This document shows positions 1 through 7,786 of a stretch of DNA of 9,901 nucleotides, piece after piece. The notes beneath the pieces are model-generated. The model had not been told where the DNA came from. It saw nothing but the letters and a program-made list of their open reading frames with translations, and ran no database searches. Every line of letters starts with the position of its first letter. The stretch's first letter is position 1. The position numbers and the translations under genes were made by a program. This DNA comes from an uncultured Bacteroidota bacterium (GTDB lineage: Bacteria > Bacteroidota > Bacteroidia > Bacteroidales > SZUA-534), in assembly GCA_937899145.1 (NCBI GenBank), contig CALBPW010000064.1, positions 1 through 9,901 on the forward strand, in the 5' to 3' direction.

Positions 1-50
1 CATACGAGATAAGCTAGTGACTGGAGTTCAGACGTGTGCTCTTCCGATCT
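1..50 (+). other. Illumina TruSeq P7-side adapter (contamination)
   Basis: These bases match, from memory, the indexed TruSeq library adapter. Bases 1-10 are the end of the P7 flow-cell sequence (CATACGAGAT), bases 11-16 are a six-base index (AAGCTA, the complement of index TAGCTT), and bases 17-50 are the read-2 primer site ending in CTCTTCCGATCT. The genomic insert therefore begins at base 51. The adapter sits at the very edge of the window, as expected when untrimmed reads are assembled into a contig end. Open frames that cross it, such as a GTG-started frame giving MCSSDL at base 34 or a reverse frame ending in GRAHV, are artefacts and should not be annotated as starts or ends of proteins. 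Confidence 0.97.
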
Positions 51-318
51 CATCACAACAGAAAGTAAACTTACAAAGCTTAATTACCCCATCACAATTA
101 AGCGTCAACTGCCTAAAAATGAGCGTGCTATAATAATGCACAATGGCGAAGTCTGTGATTTTAGATTTGAAGACGATGCAATCATTTTCGATGTTGTTCC
201 GGGAAATAACTATCAACTTGTTTTTGCCACAAAAAAAAGTATTTGGTGGTCGATAGGATTGGTTGCGGGTGCCATTTTACTGATTGTGCTGGCAATAATA
301 AAAAGAGTGAGAGGTTAG
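51..318 (+). CDS. C-terminal fragment of an exported protein with a C-terminal membrane anchor
   Basis: The frame is open from the adapter junction to a TAG at 316-318. The first complete genomic codon is at 52, leaving about 88 residues of the 3' end. The first ~60 residues alternate hydrophobic and polar positions (YPITIKRQL, AIIFDVVPGNNYQLVF), which suggests a small beta-sandwich like those closing many Bacteroidota secreted glycosidases or binding proteins. A single hydrophobic helix follows (roughly SIWWSIGLVAGAILLIVLAI) and then a short basic tail KRVRG, consistent with a stop-transfer anchor that leaves the bulk outside the inner membrane. The GTG at base 34 lies in adapter and is not a start. 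The family cannot be assigned from this fragment; an accessory domain of a glycoside hydrolase is only a guess. It converges on topB with a 30-bp gap. Confidence 0.75.
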
Positions 319-348
319 AATTCAAATTTTTATCCTCTGGAAATTCAC

Positions 349-2340
349 CTATTTATAAAACTGCGCAACTTGTTGAAAAGCAGGAGTTAGCGAGAATTGA
401 TTTTGTATTGCTTTTACGCTATCAGTCAACTTTCTGATAAAATTCTCAAGTTTTGTCATATACTCTTCTTCACCAATTTCGCCATTGGCAACCATTGTCA
501 ATCCTTTTTCCCAACTTGCTGTAAGTTCGGCATTTAGCATTGGACGGATTGATGCGTTCACAACTTCATATACAATTTCGCCCAATTTGGCAGGTGTAAC
601 AATTTGTGTTTTTTTATTTAGATTTAAATAGTTGATTTTAACCAATTTAGTCAAAATTTCAGCACGCGTAGCACTGGTGCCGATTCCGCTTCCTTTTATT
701 TGCGCACGAAGTTCCTCGTCTTCAATAAGTTGGCCTGCATTTTCCATTGCCAAAATCAACGAGCCTGAATTGTAGCGTTTCGGTGGAGATGTTTCGCCTT
801 CCTTTATTTCATATCCATTGACAGGTAAAACAGAGCCTTTTCTAAGTTTGCTAACAAGTTCAAATTGGTTAGTATCAATAATTTCGTCAGTTTGCTTATC
901 ATCTTCGGCTTTTTCAGTTTCGGCATTTATCACCGACAAAAATCCGGGCGATTCCAACACTTTAAAATTCGCAAAAAAATGTTCAGTAGCAACCGCTAAT
1001 TCAACAGCCGCCTTCCGATATTCGGCGGGCGGAAAAAATATTGATAGGAAACGGCGCGCAATGCGGTCGTAAACGCGCTGCGCAGTGTCGGAACACGATG
1101 CCAATGCCTGAAAACCTTGCCCCGTGGGGATTATTGCGTAGTGGTCGGTTATTTGCTTATCGTCGGTGTAGCGGCTTTTGCCAATGGTGGCGTAAAGTCC
1201 GTACTGCTTTACAAGTTTTGTTATATCAAGATATTGCGGCTGTGTTGCAAGTCCGTGCAGATTTTTAGTAATCTCCTTTGCCACAGCCGACGACAGCACG
1301 CGCGCATCGGTACGCGGATAGGTAACAAGTTTTTTCTCGTACAAATCCTGCACAATCTGCAAAGTTTCATCAGGACTGACTTTGAACAATTTTGAACATT
1401 CGTTTTGCAGTTCGGCCAAATTGAAAAGCAAAGGAGAATTTTTTTTCTCCTTTTTCTTCTCGATGTTTACAATCGTAGCGTCAGATGCCGATTGCTTCAG
1501 CATTTCAATACATTGCCCGGCATCTTCGCGCTTGCGGAAACCATTTTCTTTATAAAGCAATGGCGAACCAAAATATTTTGAACCTTCAACAGTGCGCCAT
1601 TCGCCTGAAAACGAATCCGTTTCGCTCAGTGCAAAATCGCCTGAAATGCGATAAAAAGGTGTTTTTACAAATTGCCGTATTTCGCGTTCGCGACGGACAA
1701 CCATTCCCAATACGCATGTCATCACACGTCCAACTGAGATGGCTCCGATTTTATCGAGTTGAAGAAATTGGCGAACGGGATAACCGTATTTTAACGTCAA
1801 AATTCGGCTGAAATTTATACCCATCAAATAATCTTCTTTTGCACGCAGATAGGCCGAGTCTGAAAGGTTATTATAGGCTGCAAGCGGCTTGGCTTCCCGT
1901 ATTCCGCGGAGTATTTCCTCCTCGGTTTGCGAGTCAATCCAAACGCGCCGGCGTTGCTTGTTGGCAGGCACTTTTGCCATTTGGTCAACAAGACGGTAGA
2001 TGTACTCGCCCTCGCGTCCCGAGTCGGTGCAAACGTAGATGCAATCAACATCAGCACGGTTTAGCAGAGTGCTGACAATGCCAAATTGCTTACTTACGTT
2101 GGGTATCACTTCATACAAAAATTGCTTCGGCAAAAATGGCAGAGTGCTTTCGTCCCAGCGTTTGAGTGAAGGGTCGTAGGCATCGGGATAGCTCATTGTT
2201 ACTAAGTGTCCAACACACCAAGTAACGATACTGTTTGCGCCTTCAAGATAGCCGTCGCCTCGCGACATTCCTTCTTTCAAAGCCTTCGCAAACTCCTGAG
2301 CCACACTTGGTTTCTCCGCTATGTATAAGTTTTTGCCCAT
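349..2340 (-). CDS. topB: DNA topoisomerase III (type IA)
   Basis: A 663-residue type IA topoisomerase, which relaxes or decatenates DNA by passing strands through a transient single-strand break. The TOPRIM domain fills about residues 3-140: E9 in AEKPSVA, the WCVGH segment at 41-45, and the metal-site motif D106-S-G-R-E110. The body follows with SVGRVMT (202-208), the catalytic tyrosine Y341 in TYPRTD, DHYAIIPT (399-406) and GIGTSATRAEI (552-562). No C-terminal zinc-finger cysteines are present, so it is a core-only enzyme of usual TopB length. A longer frame starts at a TTG at 2412, but the ATG at 2340 gives the canonical N-terminus MGKNLYIAEKPSVA, and the likely promoter at 2368-2399 would lie inside the extension. 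The gene is convergent with the fragment at 51-318 and sits downstream of, but separated by a terminator from, the susCD operon. Confidence 0.95.
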   Translation of the reverse strand: MGKNLYIAEKPSVAQEFAKALKEGMSRGDGYLEGANSIVTWCVGHLVTMSYPDAYDPSLKRWDESTLPFLPKQFLYEVIPNVSKQFGIVSTLLNRADVDCIYVCTDSGREGEYIYRLVDQMAKVPANKQRRRVWIDSQTEEEILRGIREAKPLAAYNNLSDSAYLRAKEDYLMGINFSRILTLKYGYPVRQFLQLDKIGAISVGRVMTCVLGMVVRREREIRQFVKTPFYRISGDFALSETDSFSGEWRTVEGSKYFGSPLLYKENGFRKREDAGQCIEMLKQSASDATIVNIEKKKEKKNSPLLFNLAELQNECSKLFKVSPDETLQIVQDLYEKKLVTYPRTDARVLSSAVAKEITKNLHGLATQPQYLDITKLVKQYGLYATIGKSRYTDDKQITDHYAIIPTGQGFQALASCSDTAQRVYDRIARRFLSIFFPPAEYRKAAVELAVATEHFFANFKVLESPGFLSVINAETEKAEDDKQTDEIIDTNQFELVSKLRKGSVLPVNGYEIKEGETSPPKRYNSGSLILAMENAGQLIEDEELRAQIKGSGIGTSATRAEILTKLVKINYLNLNKKTQIVTPAKLGEIVYEVVNASIRPMLNAELTASWEKGLTMVANGEIGEEEYMTKLENFIRKLTDSVKAIQNQFSLTPAFQQVAQFYK

Positions 2341-2367
2341 CTGTTTTTGCTGATATGATTGCGTTGG

Positions 2368-2399
2368 CAATTGTATGAAAATGATTGGCAGTTTCCAAA
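2368..2399 (-). promoter_or_regulatory. Probable topB promoter (Bacteroidota type)
   Basis: Reading the minus strand, TTTG (complement of 2396-2399) is followed after 20 bp by TACAATTG (complement of 2368-2375), seven of eight matches to the Bacteroidota -7 consensus TAnnTTTG. Transcription would start near 2361, giving a leader of about 20 nt before the ATG at 2340. The spacing fits published Bacteroides promoters, but the elements are short and the region is AT-rich, so chance is possible. Confidence 0.45.
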
Positions 2400-2482
2400 A
2401 AGTTTTGCACAATCAATCATTCGGTGTTTCGGTAAAAGTTCTGACATTAATATATTTTGATTGAAATCATTTGGTGTGAGAC

Positions 2483-2511
2483 AAAAAAAGCTCAGATGTT
2501 ATCTGAGCTTT
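2483..2511 (-). terminator. Intrinsic terminator of the susCD operon
   Basis: A perfect 11-bp inverted repeat (AAAGCTCAGAT at 2487-2497 and ATCTGAGCTTT at 2501-2511) encloses a three-base loop. On the minus strand the second arm runs into seven consecutive T (complement of 2483-2489), the classic rho-independent layout. It begins 25 bp beyond the susD-like stop codon, so it ends the leftward susC-susD transcript and separates it from topB. On the plus strand there is no T-run after the stem, so it should act in one direction only. Confidence 0.93.
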
Positions 2512-2535
2512 CATAAATACTTAATCTATTTTTAG

Positions 2536-4278
2536 TTAGATTGTACTATACGGCAATTTTGTCCATTCGCCATCGCCATCTTTCCAGCCTTCGTTTTGTT
2601 CAAGCACACCATTTGACAGCGTTACTTGCGACTCTGGTATTTTCCAGAATCCGCCTTTTGTGGCCTCGTATCGTTTCATAAAGTCGAAATTTGAATCGAA
2701 GGCGTATGTGTCAGGATTTCCTTTGTTGATGATGGCTTGTCCTGTTTGGTTTTTAACGATGTCGGCAACATCGCCCCAACGGCGGAGGTCGTTCCAGCGC
2801 AAAGCCTCAAAGCATAACTCATAGCGGCGCTCTTTCTTCAGAGCCTCAAGCGAGTAGGCTATGGCTGGCAGATTGGCGCGCGCACGCACTTTGTTCATTC
2901 CGTCGGCTGTTTCGGTCAGCTCAGAGTGCATCAGCAGCACATCGGCATAGCGAATGTAGATGATGCTTTGTGTCAGGCCGAGTTGTTTGTCGTTTTGCCC
3001 ATCGTAGAAGAACGAGTATGATTGATAAAGGGTTGAATCTTCATCGATTACACCGCAACCTGCATATTTCTTAGCAAAGAATTTGGTATTCTCGACCTCT
3101 TTGGCCGGGTCGCCGGCAAAGTTTGGCAGTTCAGCGGCAAGGTCGCATATTGAGCCAGCGCGGCGGTAATCGCCGACATAATCGGGGTCGGCAGCCCAAT
3201 CGCTCCAAAGATTGGCACTTGCCGGACCGTTTGAGTAGCCTGTTGGCACAAATGGGAACGATGCCACATTGCCTGCTTTGCGCAATCCGTAATATTCAAC
3301 TATACGATTGCTATAGCCGGCCGCACGGGTGTATCCAACATTTGACTTGTTGCTGAACACTGTAACATTTGAGAAATTTAGAGCAAACAGCACCTCTTGA
3401 TTGTTGTCGCCTGCCCACTCGGCACTAACGCCGTCCATATATTTGTATTTGGCTTTGGTATATGGATTGGTGTAGGGCCAAAGGCTGCGTTGGTCGGCAA
3501 GTAGCGAGTGTCCGCTATTGTTCATGCAATCTTCGATGTAAGTTACAATAGCCGGTTTTTCGATATTGCCTTGGTCGACTGATGGCAAAGCCGATTTTCC
3601 GTAAAAGCCCGTGTAGAACAGAAATTCGCGAGCAAGCAATGCCTCGGCAGCCCATTTTGTAGCATGTCCAAGCTCGATATTCGGATACGATGTTGCAGGC
3701 AGCAGTTCGATGGCTTTCAGCAAGTCAGAGGTTATTTGCGCATAAATATCCTCAGCTGGCGACTTCGGCAAGTTTTGCGGTGTGGTTTCGAGTACTAATG
3801 GCACTTCGCCAAACATCTGAGCCAATTCAAAATAGAAAAAAGCGCGCAAGAAGTAAGCCTCGCCAAGCAATTGTTCTCTTTTGCCATTCGATGTCCATTT
3901 TTTTACATTATCAATGGTTTCGATGGCGGTATTGGCGCGGTATATACCCGCATAGCGGATTGCCCAATAATTGCCAAACCAACTTGTCTGCTTATTTATC
4001 AGTCGATCAGAGCTTTGCGCGTTACGGTTACTGGTACTGCCACCACCAAGACGGTCGTCGCTTGCCAAATCGAATACATAAAAGGCATTTTCATCGGGTT
4101 GGTCGATAGCATTGTTAAGAGTGCTATAAATACCTGTAATCATCTGCACCGCATCGTCTTGAGTTTCGGGGAAGGTAGCCGTTGTCTTTTTTGTATAACA
4201 TTCGGTATCCAAAAAATCCTCGCAGCCGCACACCGTTATGGCTGCTATTGCTGCATATATGTATTTTGCGATTTTCAT
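2536..4278 (-). CDS. RagB/SusD family nutrient-uptake outer-membrane lipoprotein
   Basis: A 580-residue SusD homologue: a surface lipoprotein that binds a glycan or other oligomer and forms the lid over its SusC transporter. The N-terminus is a type II signal peptide, with hydrophobic residues 5-18 and a lipobox V-C-G-C whose lipidated cysteine would be C19, followed by the EDFLDTE typical of mature SusD proteins. The family's C-terminal signature is clear at about 483-502 (ERRYEL, then FEALRWNDLRRWG), and the last stretch has the usual IPESQV and LEQNEGW. The length is slightly above the common 500-550. It lies 12 bp after the susC-like gene and is followed by a strong terminator, so it is the last gene of a two-gene operon. 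The substrate cannot be read from the sequence, since no hydrolase is linked within the window. Confidence 0.96.
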   Translation of the reverse strand: MKIAKYIYAAIAAITVCGCEDFLDTECYTKKTTATFPETQDDAVQMITGIYSTLNNAIDQPDENAFYVFDLASDDRLGGGSTSNRNAQSSDRLINKQTSWFGNYWAIRYAGIYRANTAIETIDNVKKWTSNGKREQLLGEAYFLRAFFYFELAQMFGEVPLVLETTPQNLPKSPAEDIYAQITSDLLKAIELLPATSYPNIELGHATKWAAEALLAREFLFYTGFYGKSALPSVDQGNIEKPAIVTYIEDCMNNSGHSLLADQRSLWPYTNPYTKAKYKYMDGVSAEWAGDNNQEVLFALNFSNVTVFSNKSNVGYTRAAGYSNRIVEYYGLRKAGNVASFPFVPTGYSNGPASANLWSDWAADPDYVGDYRRAGSICDLAAELPNFAGDPAKEVENTKFFAKKYAGCGVIDEDSTLYQSYSFFYDGQNDKQLGLTQSIIYIRYADVLLMHSELTETADGMNKVRARANLPAIAYSLEALKKERRYELCFEALRWNDLRRWGDVADIVKNQTGQAIINKGNPDTYAFDSNFDFMKRYEATKGGFWKIPESQVTLSNGVLEQNEGWKDGDGEWTKLPYSTI

Positions 4279-4290
4279 AATATTTCAGTT

Positions 4291-7200
4291 TTAGAATGTG
4301 ATGTTTAAACCGCCCAGTATGGTACGTGGGTTTGGATAGTAACCTAAATCAATTCCGCCAGCCCAATTTTCGTTGTCGCCATAGCCGACTTCAGGGTCCA
4401 TACCTGAATAATCGGTAAAGGTGAATAAGTTTTGTCCCGAAATATAGAGGCGAACTTTCTGAAGTGGCAAATTCTTCCAGATGTGTTTCAAATCGTAGCC
4501 AAGTGTTATATTCGATATTTTCAAGAAGTTAGCATCTTCGATATAAAGTTCTGAGATTTCTTTCATATTGGTATTTTTTCCATCGGTAAAGCGCGGATAG
4601 CGGTTTGTAGAGCCTTCGCCTGTCCAATATTTTGAGTAAACATCGGTTGTGTAGTTATGATTTGGCACATTGCTGAAGTTGCGATAGCTTTTTGCAATCT
4701 GATGTCCATACATTCCGTAAGCGTTAAGTGTAAAATCGAAACCTTTGTATTCAAGTGTTAAGTTGATACCAAGATTAAAGTCGGGATGCGGATTGCCTAT
4801 TTCGGTTTTATCTTTTTCGTCAATTTTTCCATCGCCATTATTATCGCAGAAGATCAAATCACCCGGGACAAGCGAGTCTTGCAGATAAGGTTTTCCTTCG
4901 GCAATATATTTGTCTATCTGATTTTGATTTTGGAACACGCCGTTAATCTTGTACCCCCAGAAGTAGCCCATCGGTTTTCCTTCTTCAACACGATAAAGTT
5001 CGTCGGTATTTTGAGCCAACACGTGCTCTGGCCCGTGAATTATGCCCTCTTCGTTGGCAATGCGAGTTACTTTATTCTTGTTGTGCGACAGGTTTACACC
5101 GATGGTGTATTTCAAATCGTTGATGTTGTCGCTCCATTTTACAGCAATCTCAAAACCTTTATTTTCAACATCACCTCCGTTGATATATGGTGCGCCTGTA
5201 CCATACGAAGCCAATTGCGGAGCCACAACTAACCAATCTTTGGTTGTCTTTTTGTACCAATCAAAATTCAGCTGCAAACGCGAGTCGAACAAACGTGCGT
5301 CAAAGCCGAGGTTGATTTGCTCCGATGTCTCCCACGACACATCAGGATTTGCCATAATATCAGGATACAAGCCTGTGTTTGGATTTGTTTTGTCGTTGAA
5401 GAAGTATTGGCTGTCGTGATTGAAGGCAATGGTTGCCAAATATTGGAAATTATCGATGTCGGCATTACCATTTTGGCCCCAGCTGCCACGCAGTTTGAAG
5501 AAGTTTAAAACATCGGTTACCGATGTGGCAAAATCCTCGTTTGTTACCACCCAACCAGCCGAAACCGACGGGAAGTAGCCCCAGCGCTTACCTTCTGCAA
5601 AATTGGCCGAGCCATCGGCACGCAGCACAAACGATGCCATATAAGTCTCATTAAAGTTGTAGTTTACACGGCCAAAGAACGATGCCAACGCGCCATTAGT
5701 ATTTGGCGCGCCATTGATAGATGTGTTTTCGCCCGATATGCCTTGCGTATTGTCGAGGTAAGCATGACTAAACGAATTAGGGAACAGCGAGTTGGCATTT
5801 TTTGCGCCAACACTTGAGCCGTAGCCCCATTTTTCAAGTGATTGGCCAATTAAAACATCAAAATTATGATTATCAATTTGCTTTACATAATTGATGGTGT
5901 TTTCCCAAGTCCAACTGGTATTCCAACTTTGTTTTTGCTCAGTAAAATCGCGACTTTCCTGCTTGTCAATTGACCACTCATAAGAAGGAAGATAAGAGCG
6001 GTAATCGCTTTGGAAATATTGGAAACCAGCATTGGTGCGGTATTTCAACCCGACAATTGGTTCAAACTCCAAAAACGCATTAAACTGCAAACGATGTGTT
6101 TTTGTGTTTTTATTGCCGTGTTGGTCTTTAATTTGGGCCAAAGGATTGATGCTTGTTTGGTCCCAATCCCAACCGTCGGCTACCATATCTTTATACTGAT
6201 AGTAATCGCCTTCGCTATTAAGTTCAGGGAGTAAAGGGGTGGTAGTCAGTAAATTACGAATATTATTATTATAGATGCCACCCAAATTCAAACCCGACTT
6301 ATTAGTCATTGTGAATGTTGCATTTTCACCAATTTTAATAATGTCGCGGTCGTTTTTCTTCCAGATAGAATAATCGGTATTGATGCGGGTTGTGTAGCGT
6401 TCATATTGTGGAACGGCAGGCTTGCCAATGGTTCCGTCTTGCGCAAAGTAGGAGAAACCGAGCGCAAAGCGCGACAAATCAGAACCGCCCGACACGTTTA
6501 CCGAATGGCTCTGAATAGGCGCATTTTTGTTAAGCGACCTGTCTAACCAGTTGGTGCCGTTCCACGAGCCATCTTGTATCTGCTGATACTGAACCGGAAT
6601 GAGCGTGTCGTAGCCGTAAGGTTGCATACCTGCCGATATACTGGCTTTGTCGATTATCTCCATGTACTGTTTGGCATTCAGAGGCTTAACATCGTTAGTT
6701 ACAGCATTTTGCACACCATAATAGCCATCGTATGTTACTACAACTTTGCCAGCTTTACCATGTTTTGTTGTAACCAGCACAACGCCATTTGCTGCACGCG
6801 CGCCATAAATTGCTGCTGATGCCGCATCTTTCAGCACGTCAACACTTTCGATGTCGTTAGGGTCTAATGCCTCGATTGAGCCACCTGCAACCCCGTCAAT
6901 TACGTAAAGTGGCGCTGATGAACCAGTTGTACCCAAACCACGAATAATTACTTTATATCCATCGCCCGGTTGTCCTGAATTTTGTGTAATGCTGACACCG
7001 GGTGTTTGGCTTTGCAGTGCGTCAAAAGCATCAACACCGTTTACCCGCGATATCTCGTTGCTACCAACTTGCACTGTTGCGCCAGTGCTAAGTTTCTTTT
7101 TCTGAACACCATAACCAATAACAATCACTTCGCTTAAACCGATAAGGTCGGGCATCAGATACATTTTAATTGGTTCGCCTGTAACAGTAACATCTTCAGT

Positions 7201-7455
7201 TATATAGCCAGTGTACGATATTTGAAGGACATCGTTCAGATTGGCTTTTATCACAAAATTACCATTGGCATCTGTAATAGTGCCAAAAGTGGTTCCTTTA
7301 AGAACAACCGAAGCTCCCACAACAGGTCCTTCGGATTCGTCAAGCACAACACCATTTACTTCTATTTGGTCTTGCGCAGTGGCATTAGATGCCACCAATA
7401 GCCCTGTGCATGTGATTGCACATGCTAACAAAACTTTAATTTTTCCAAATCTCAT
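4291..7455 (-). CDS. SusC/RagA family TonB-linked outer-membrane transporter
   Basis: A 1054-residue TonB-dependent beta-barrel that imports the ligand held by its SusD partner. In order: a signal peptide (1-27, likely cleaved after ATA before QDQ); a carboxypeptidase-regulatory-like beta-sandwich (about 30-100); the TonB-box region SEVIVIGYG (108-116); the plug with LYVIDGVAGG (183-192) and SVDVLKDAASAAIYG (204-218); then the barrel, ending in the aromatic GGLNITF. A calcium-loop-like DNNGDGKIDEKD lies at 871-882, as in many SusC proteins. There is no STN domain between signal peptide and sandwich, so direct ECF sigma/anti-sigma signalling through this receptor is unlikely. An upstream in-frame ATG at 7500 would add 15 polar residues (1069 in total); I prefer 7455 because MRFGKIKVLLACA begins a normal signal peptide and has an A-rich leader. 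Confidence 0.95.
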   Translation of the reverse strand: MRFGKIKVLLACAITCTGLLVASNATAQDQIEVNGVVLDESEGPVVGASVVLKGTTFGTITDANGNFVIKANLNDVLQISYTGYITEDVTVTGEPIKMYLMPDLIGLSEVIVIGYGVQKKKLSTGATVQVGSNEISRVNGVDAFDALQSQTPGVSITQNSGQPGDGYKVIIRGLGTTGSSAPLYVIDGVAGGSIEALDPNDIESVDVLKDAASAAIYGARAANGVVLVTTKHGKAGKVVVTYDGYYGVQNAVTNDVKPLNAKQYMEIIDKASISAGMQPYGYDTLIPVQYQQIQDGSWNGTNWLDRSLNKNAPIQSHSVNVSGGSDLSRFALGFSYFAQDGTIGKPAVPQYERYTTRINTDYSIWKKNDRDIIKIGENATFTMTNKSGLNLGGIYNNNIRNLLTTTPLLPELNSEGDYYQYKDMVADGWDWDQTSINPLAQIKDQHGNKNTKTHRLQFNAFLEFEPIVGLKYRTNAGFQYFQSDYRSYLPSYEWSIDKQESRDFTEQKQSWNTSWTWENTINYVKQIDNHNFDVLIGQSLEKWGYGSSVGAKNANSLFPNSFSHAYLDNTQGISGENTSINGAPNTNGALASFFGRVNYNFNETYMASFVLRADGSANFAEGKRWGYFPSVSAGWVVTNEDFATSVTDVLNFFKLRGSWGQNGNADIDNFQYLATIAFNHDSQYFFNDKTNPNTGLYPDIMANPDVSWETSEQINLGFDARLFDSRLQLNFDWYKKTTKDWLVVAPQLASYGTGAPYINGGDVENKGFEIAVKWSDNINDLKYTIGVNLSHNKNKVTRIANEEGIIHGPEHVLAQNTDELYRVEEGKPMGYFWGYKINGVFQNQNQIDKYIAEGKPYLQDSLVPGDLIFCDNNGDGKIDEKDKTEIGNPHPDFNLGINLTLEYKGFDFTLNAYGMYGHQIAKSYRNFSNVPNHNYTTDVYSKYWTGEGSTNRYPRFTDGKNTNMKEISELYIEDANFLKISNITLGYDLKHIWKNLPLQKVRLYISGQNLFTFTDYSGMDPEVGYGDNENWAGGIDLGYYPNPRTILGGLNITF
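4810..4845 (-). other. EF-hand/dockerin-like calcium-loop motif within the SusC-like protein
   Basis: Residues 871-882 read DNNGDGKIDEKD, with acidic or amide side chains at loop positions 1, 3, 5, 9 and 12, a glycine at 6 and an isoleucine at 8. This fits a calcium-binding loop. A similar D-x-N-G-D-G-x-I-D segment is common in extracellular loops of SusC proteins, so it is a family trait and not evidence of a cellulosome-type dockerin. Confidence 0.6.
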
Positions 7456-7659
7456 TTTAGTAGGTTTTGTAGTTAGTTGTGTGACAGAAGATTCTGCCAT
7501 AAAAAGGTTTCTGCAATTAAGTGCTTGCTAACATAAGATACTCACGAAACCATCAGAGCCATAAACATATTTACTTTGAATGAGTACCCCAATTAAATAT
7601 GCAGCAAAAGAGTTGTGCTTCTTGTTTTTTAAGTAGTTTGTGTGTTTAATGTTATTTAA

Positions 7660-7692
7660 CAAAAGTAAAAAAACATTTTACATAATCACAAA
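7660..7692 (-). promoter_or_regulatory. susC operon promoter (Bacteroidota -33/-7)
   Basis: On the minus strand TTTG (complement of 7689-7692) and TACTTTTG (complement of 7660-7667) are separated by 21 bp. The second is a full match to the Bacteroidota -7 consensus TAnnTTTG, and the spacing is as expected. Transcription would start near 7654, giving a leader of roughly 200 nt to the ATG at 7455 (about 155 nt to the ATG at 7500). A short perfect dyad, TGTTA-TT-TAACA (7650-7661), overlaps the start point and could be an operator or chance. Confidence 0.65.
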
Positions 7693-7735
7693 TTGAAAGA
7701 AGAAAAAGTAAAATTTTGATGTTAGAATTTCAGAA

Positions 7736-7765
7736 GTTGTATGGTTGAGTTTTTAGTTACCTTTA
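7736..7765 (+). promoter_or_regulatory. Weak candidate tmk promoter
   Basis: TACCTTTA (7758-7765) matches seven of eight positions of the TAnnTTTG -7 consensus, and GTTG (7736-7739), a one-mismatch -33 element, lies 18 bp upstream. The -7 element ends 21 bp before the tmk ATG, so the leader would be only about 15 nt. Neither half is perfect and the spacing is a little short, so this is a suggestion only. Confidence 0.3.
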
Positions 7766-7786
7766 CACACTTTTTATTTAGAACCG

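Larger units (their letters stand above)
7456..7786. other. Divergent intergenic region and susC leader
   Basis: This stretch separates the leftward susC operon from the rightward tmk. It holds the susC promoter near its middle, a weak candidate tmk promoter at its right end, and an untranslated-looking susC leader on the left. The leader contains a nine-codon minus-strand mini-frame, ATG to TGA (7542-7568, peptide MFMALMVS), and the possible 15-codon upstream extension of susC (7456-7500). I see no riboswitch, small-RNA terminator or conserved protein here. Confidence 0.6.

Noticed and set aside
310..338. Inverted repeat AGAGG / CCTCT as a bidirectional terminator between the 5' fragment and topB
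   Set aside because: The stem is only 5 bp with a 19-nt loop and no properly placed T-run, so it is not credible as an intrinsic terminator.
2341..2412. TTG-started extension of topB by 24 residues
   Set aside because: The extension has no TopB homology, begins with a rare start codon, and overlaps the probable topB promoter; the ATG at 2340 gives the canonical N-terminus.
3690..4308. Overlapping plus-strand open frames of 139 and 145 codons
   Set aside because: Both are antisense to the well-supported susD-like gene, have no recognisable domain, and their composition is explained by the complementary coding frame.
4810..4845. Dockerin domain inside the SusC-like protein
   Set aside because: Only a single calcium-loop motif is present, embedded in the barrel; a dockerin needs a duplicated motif, and this segment is a common SusC feature.
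4786..5419. Plus-strand open frames of 148 and 125 codons
   Set aside because: They are antisense to the susC-like barrel region and their hydrophobic stretches mirror its codons; no independent start signal or family match is evident.
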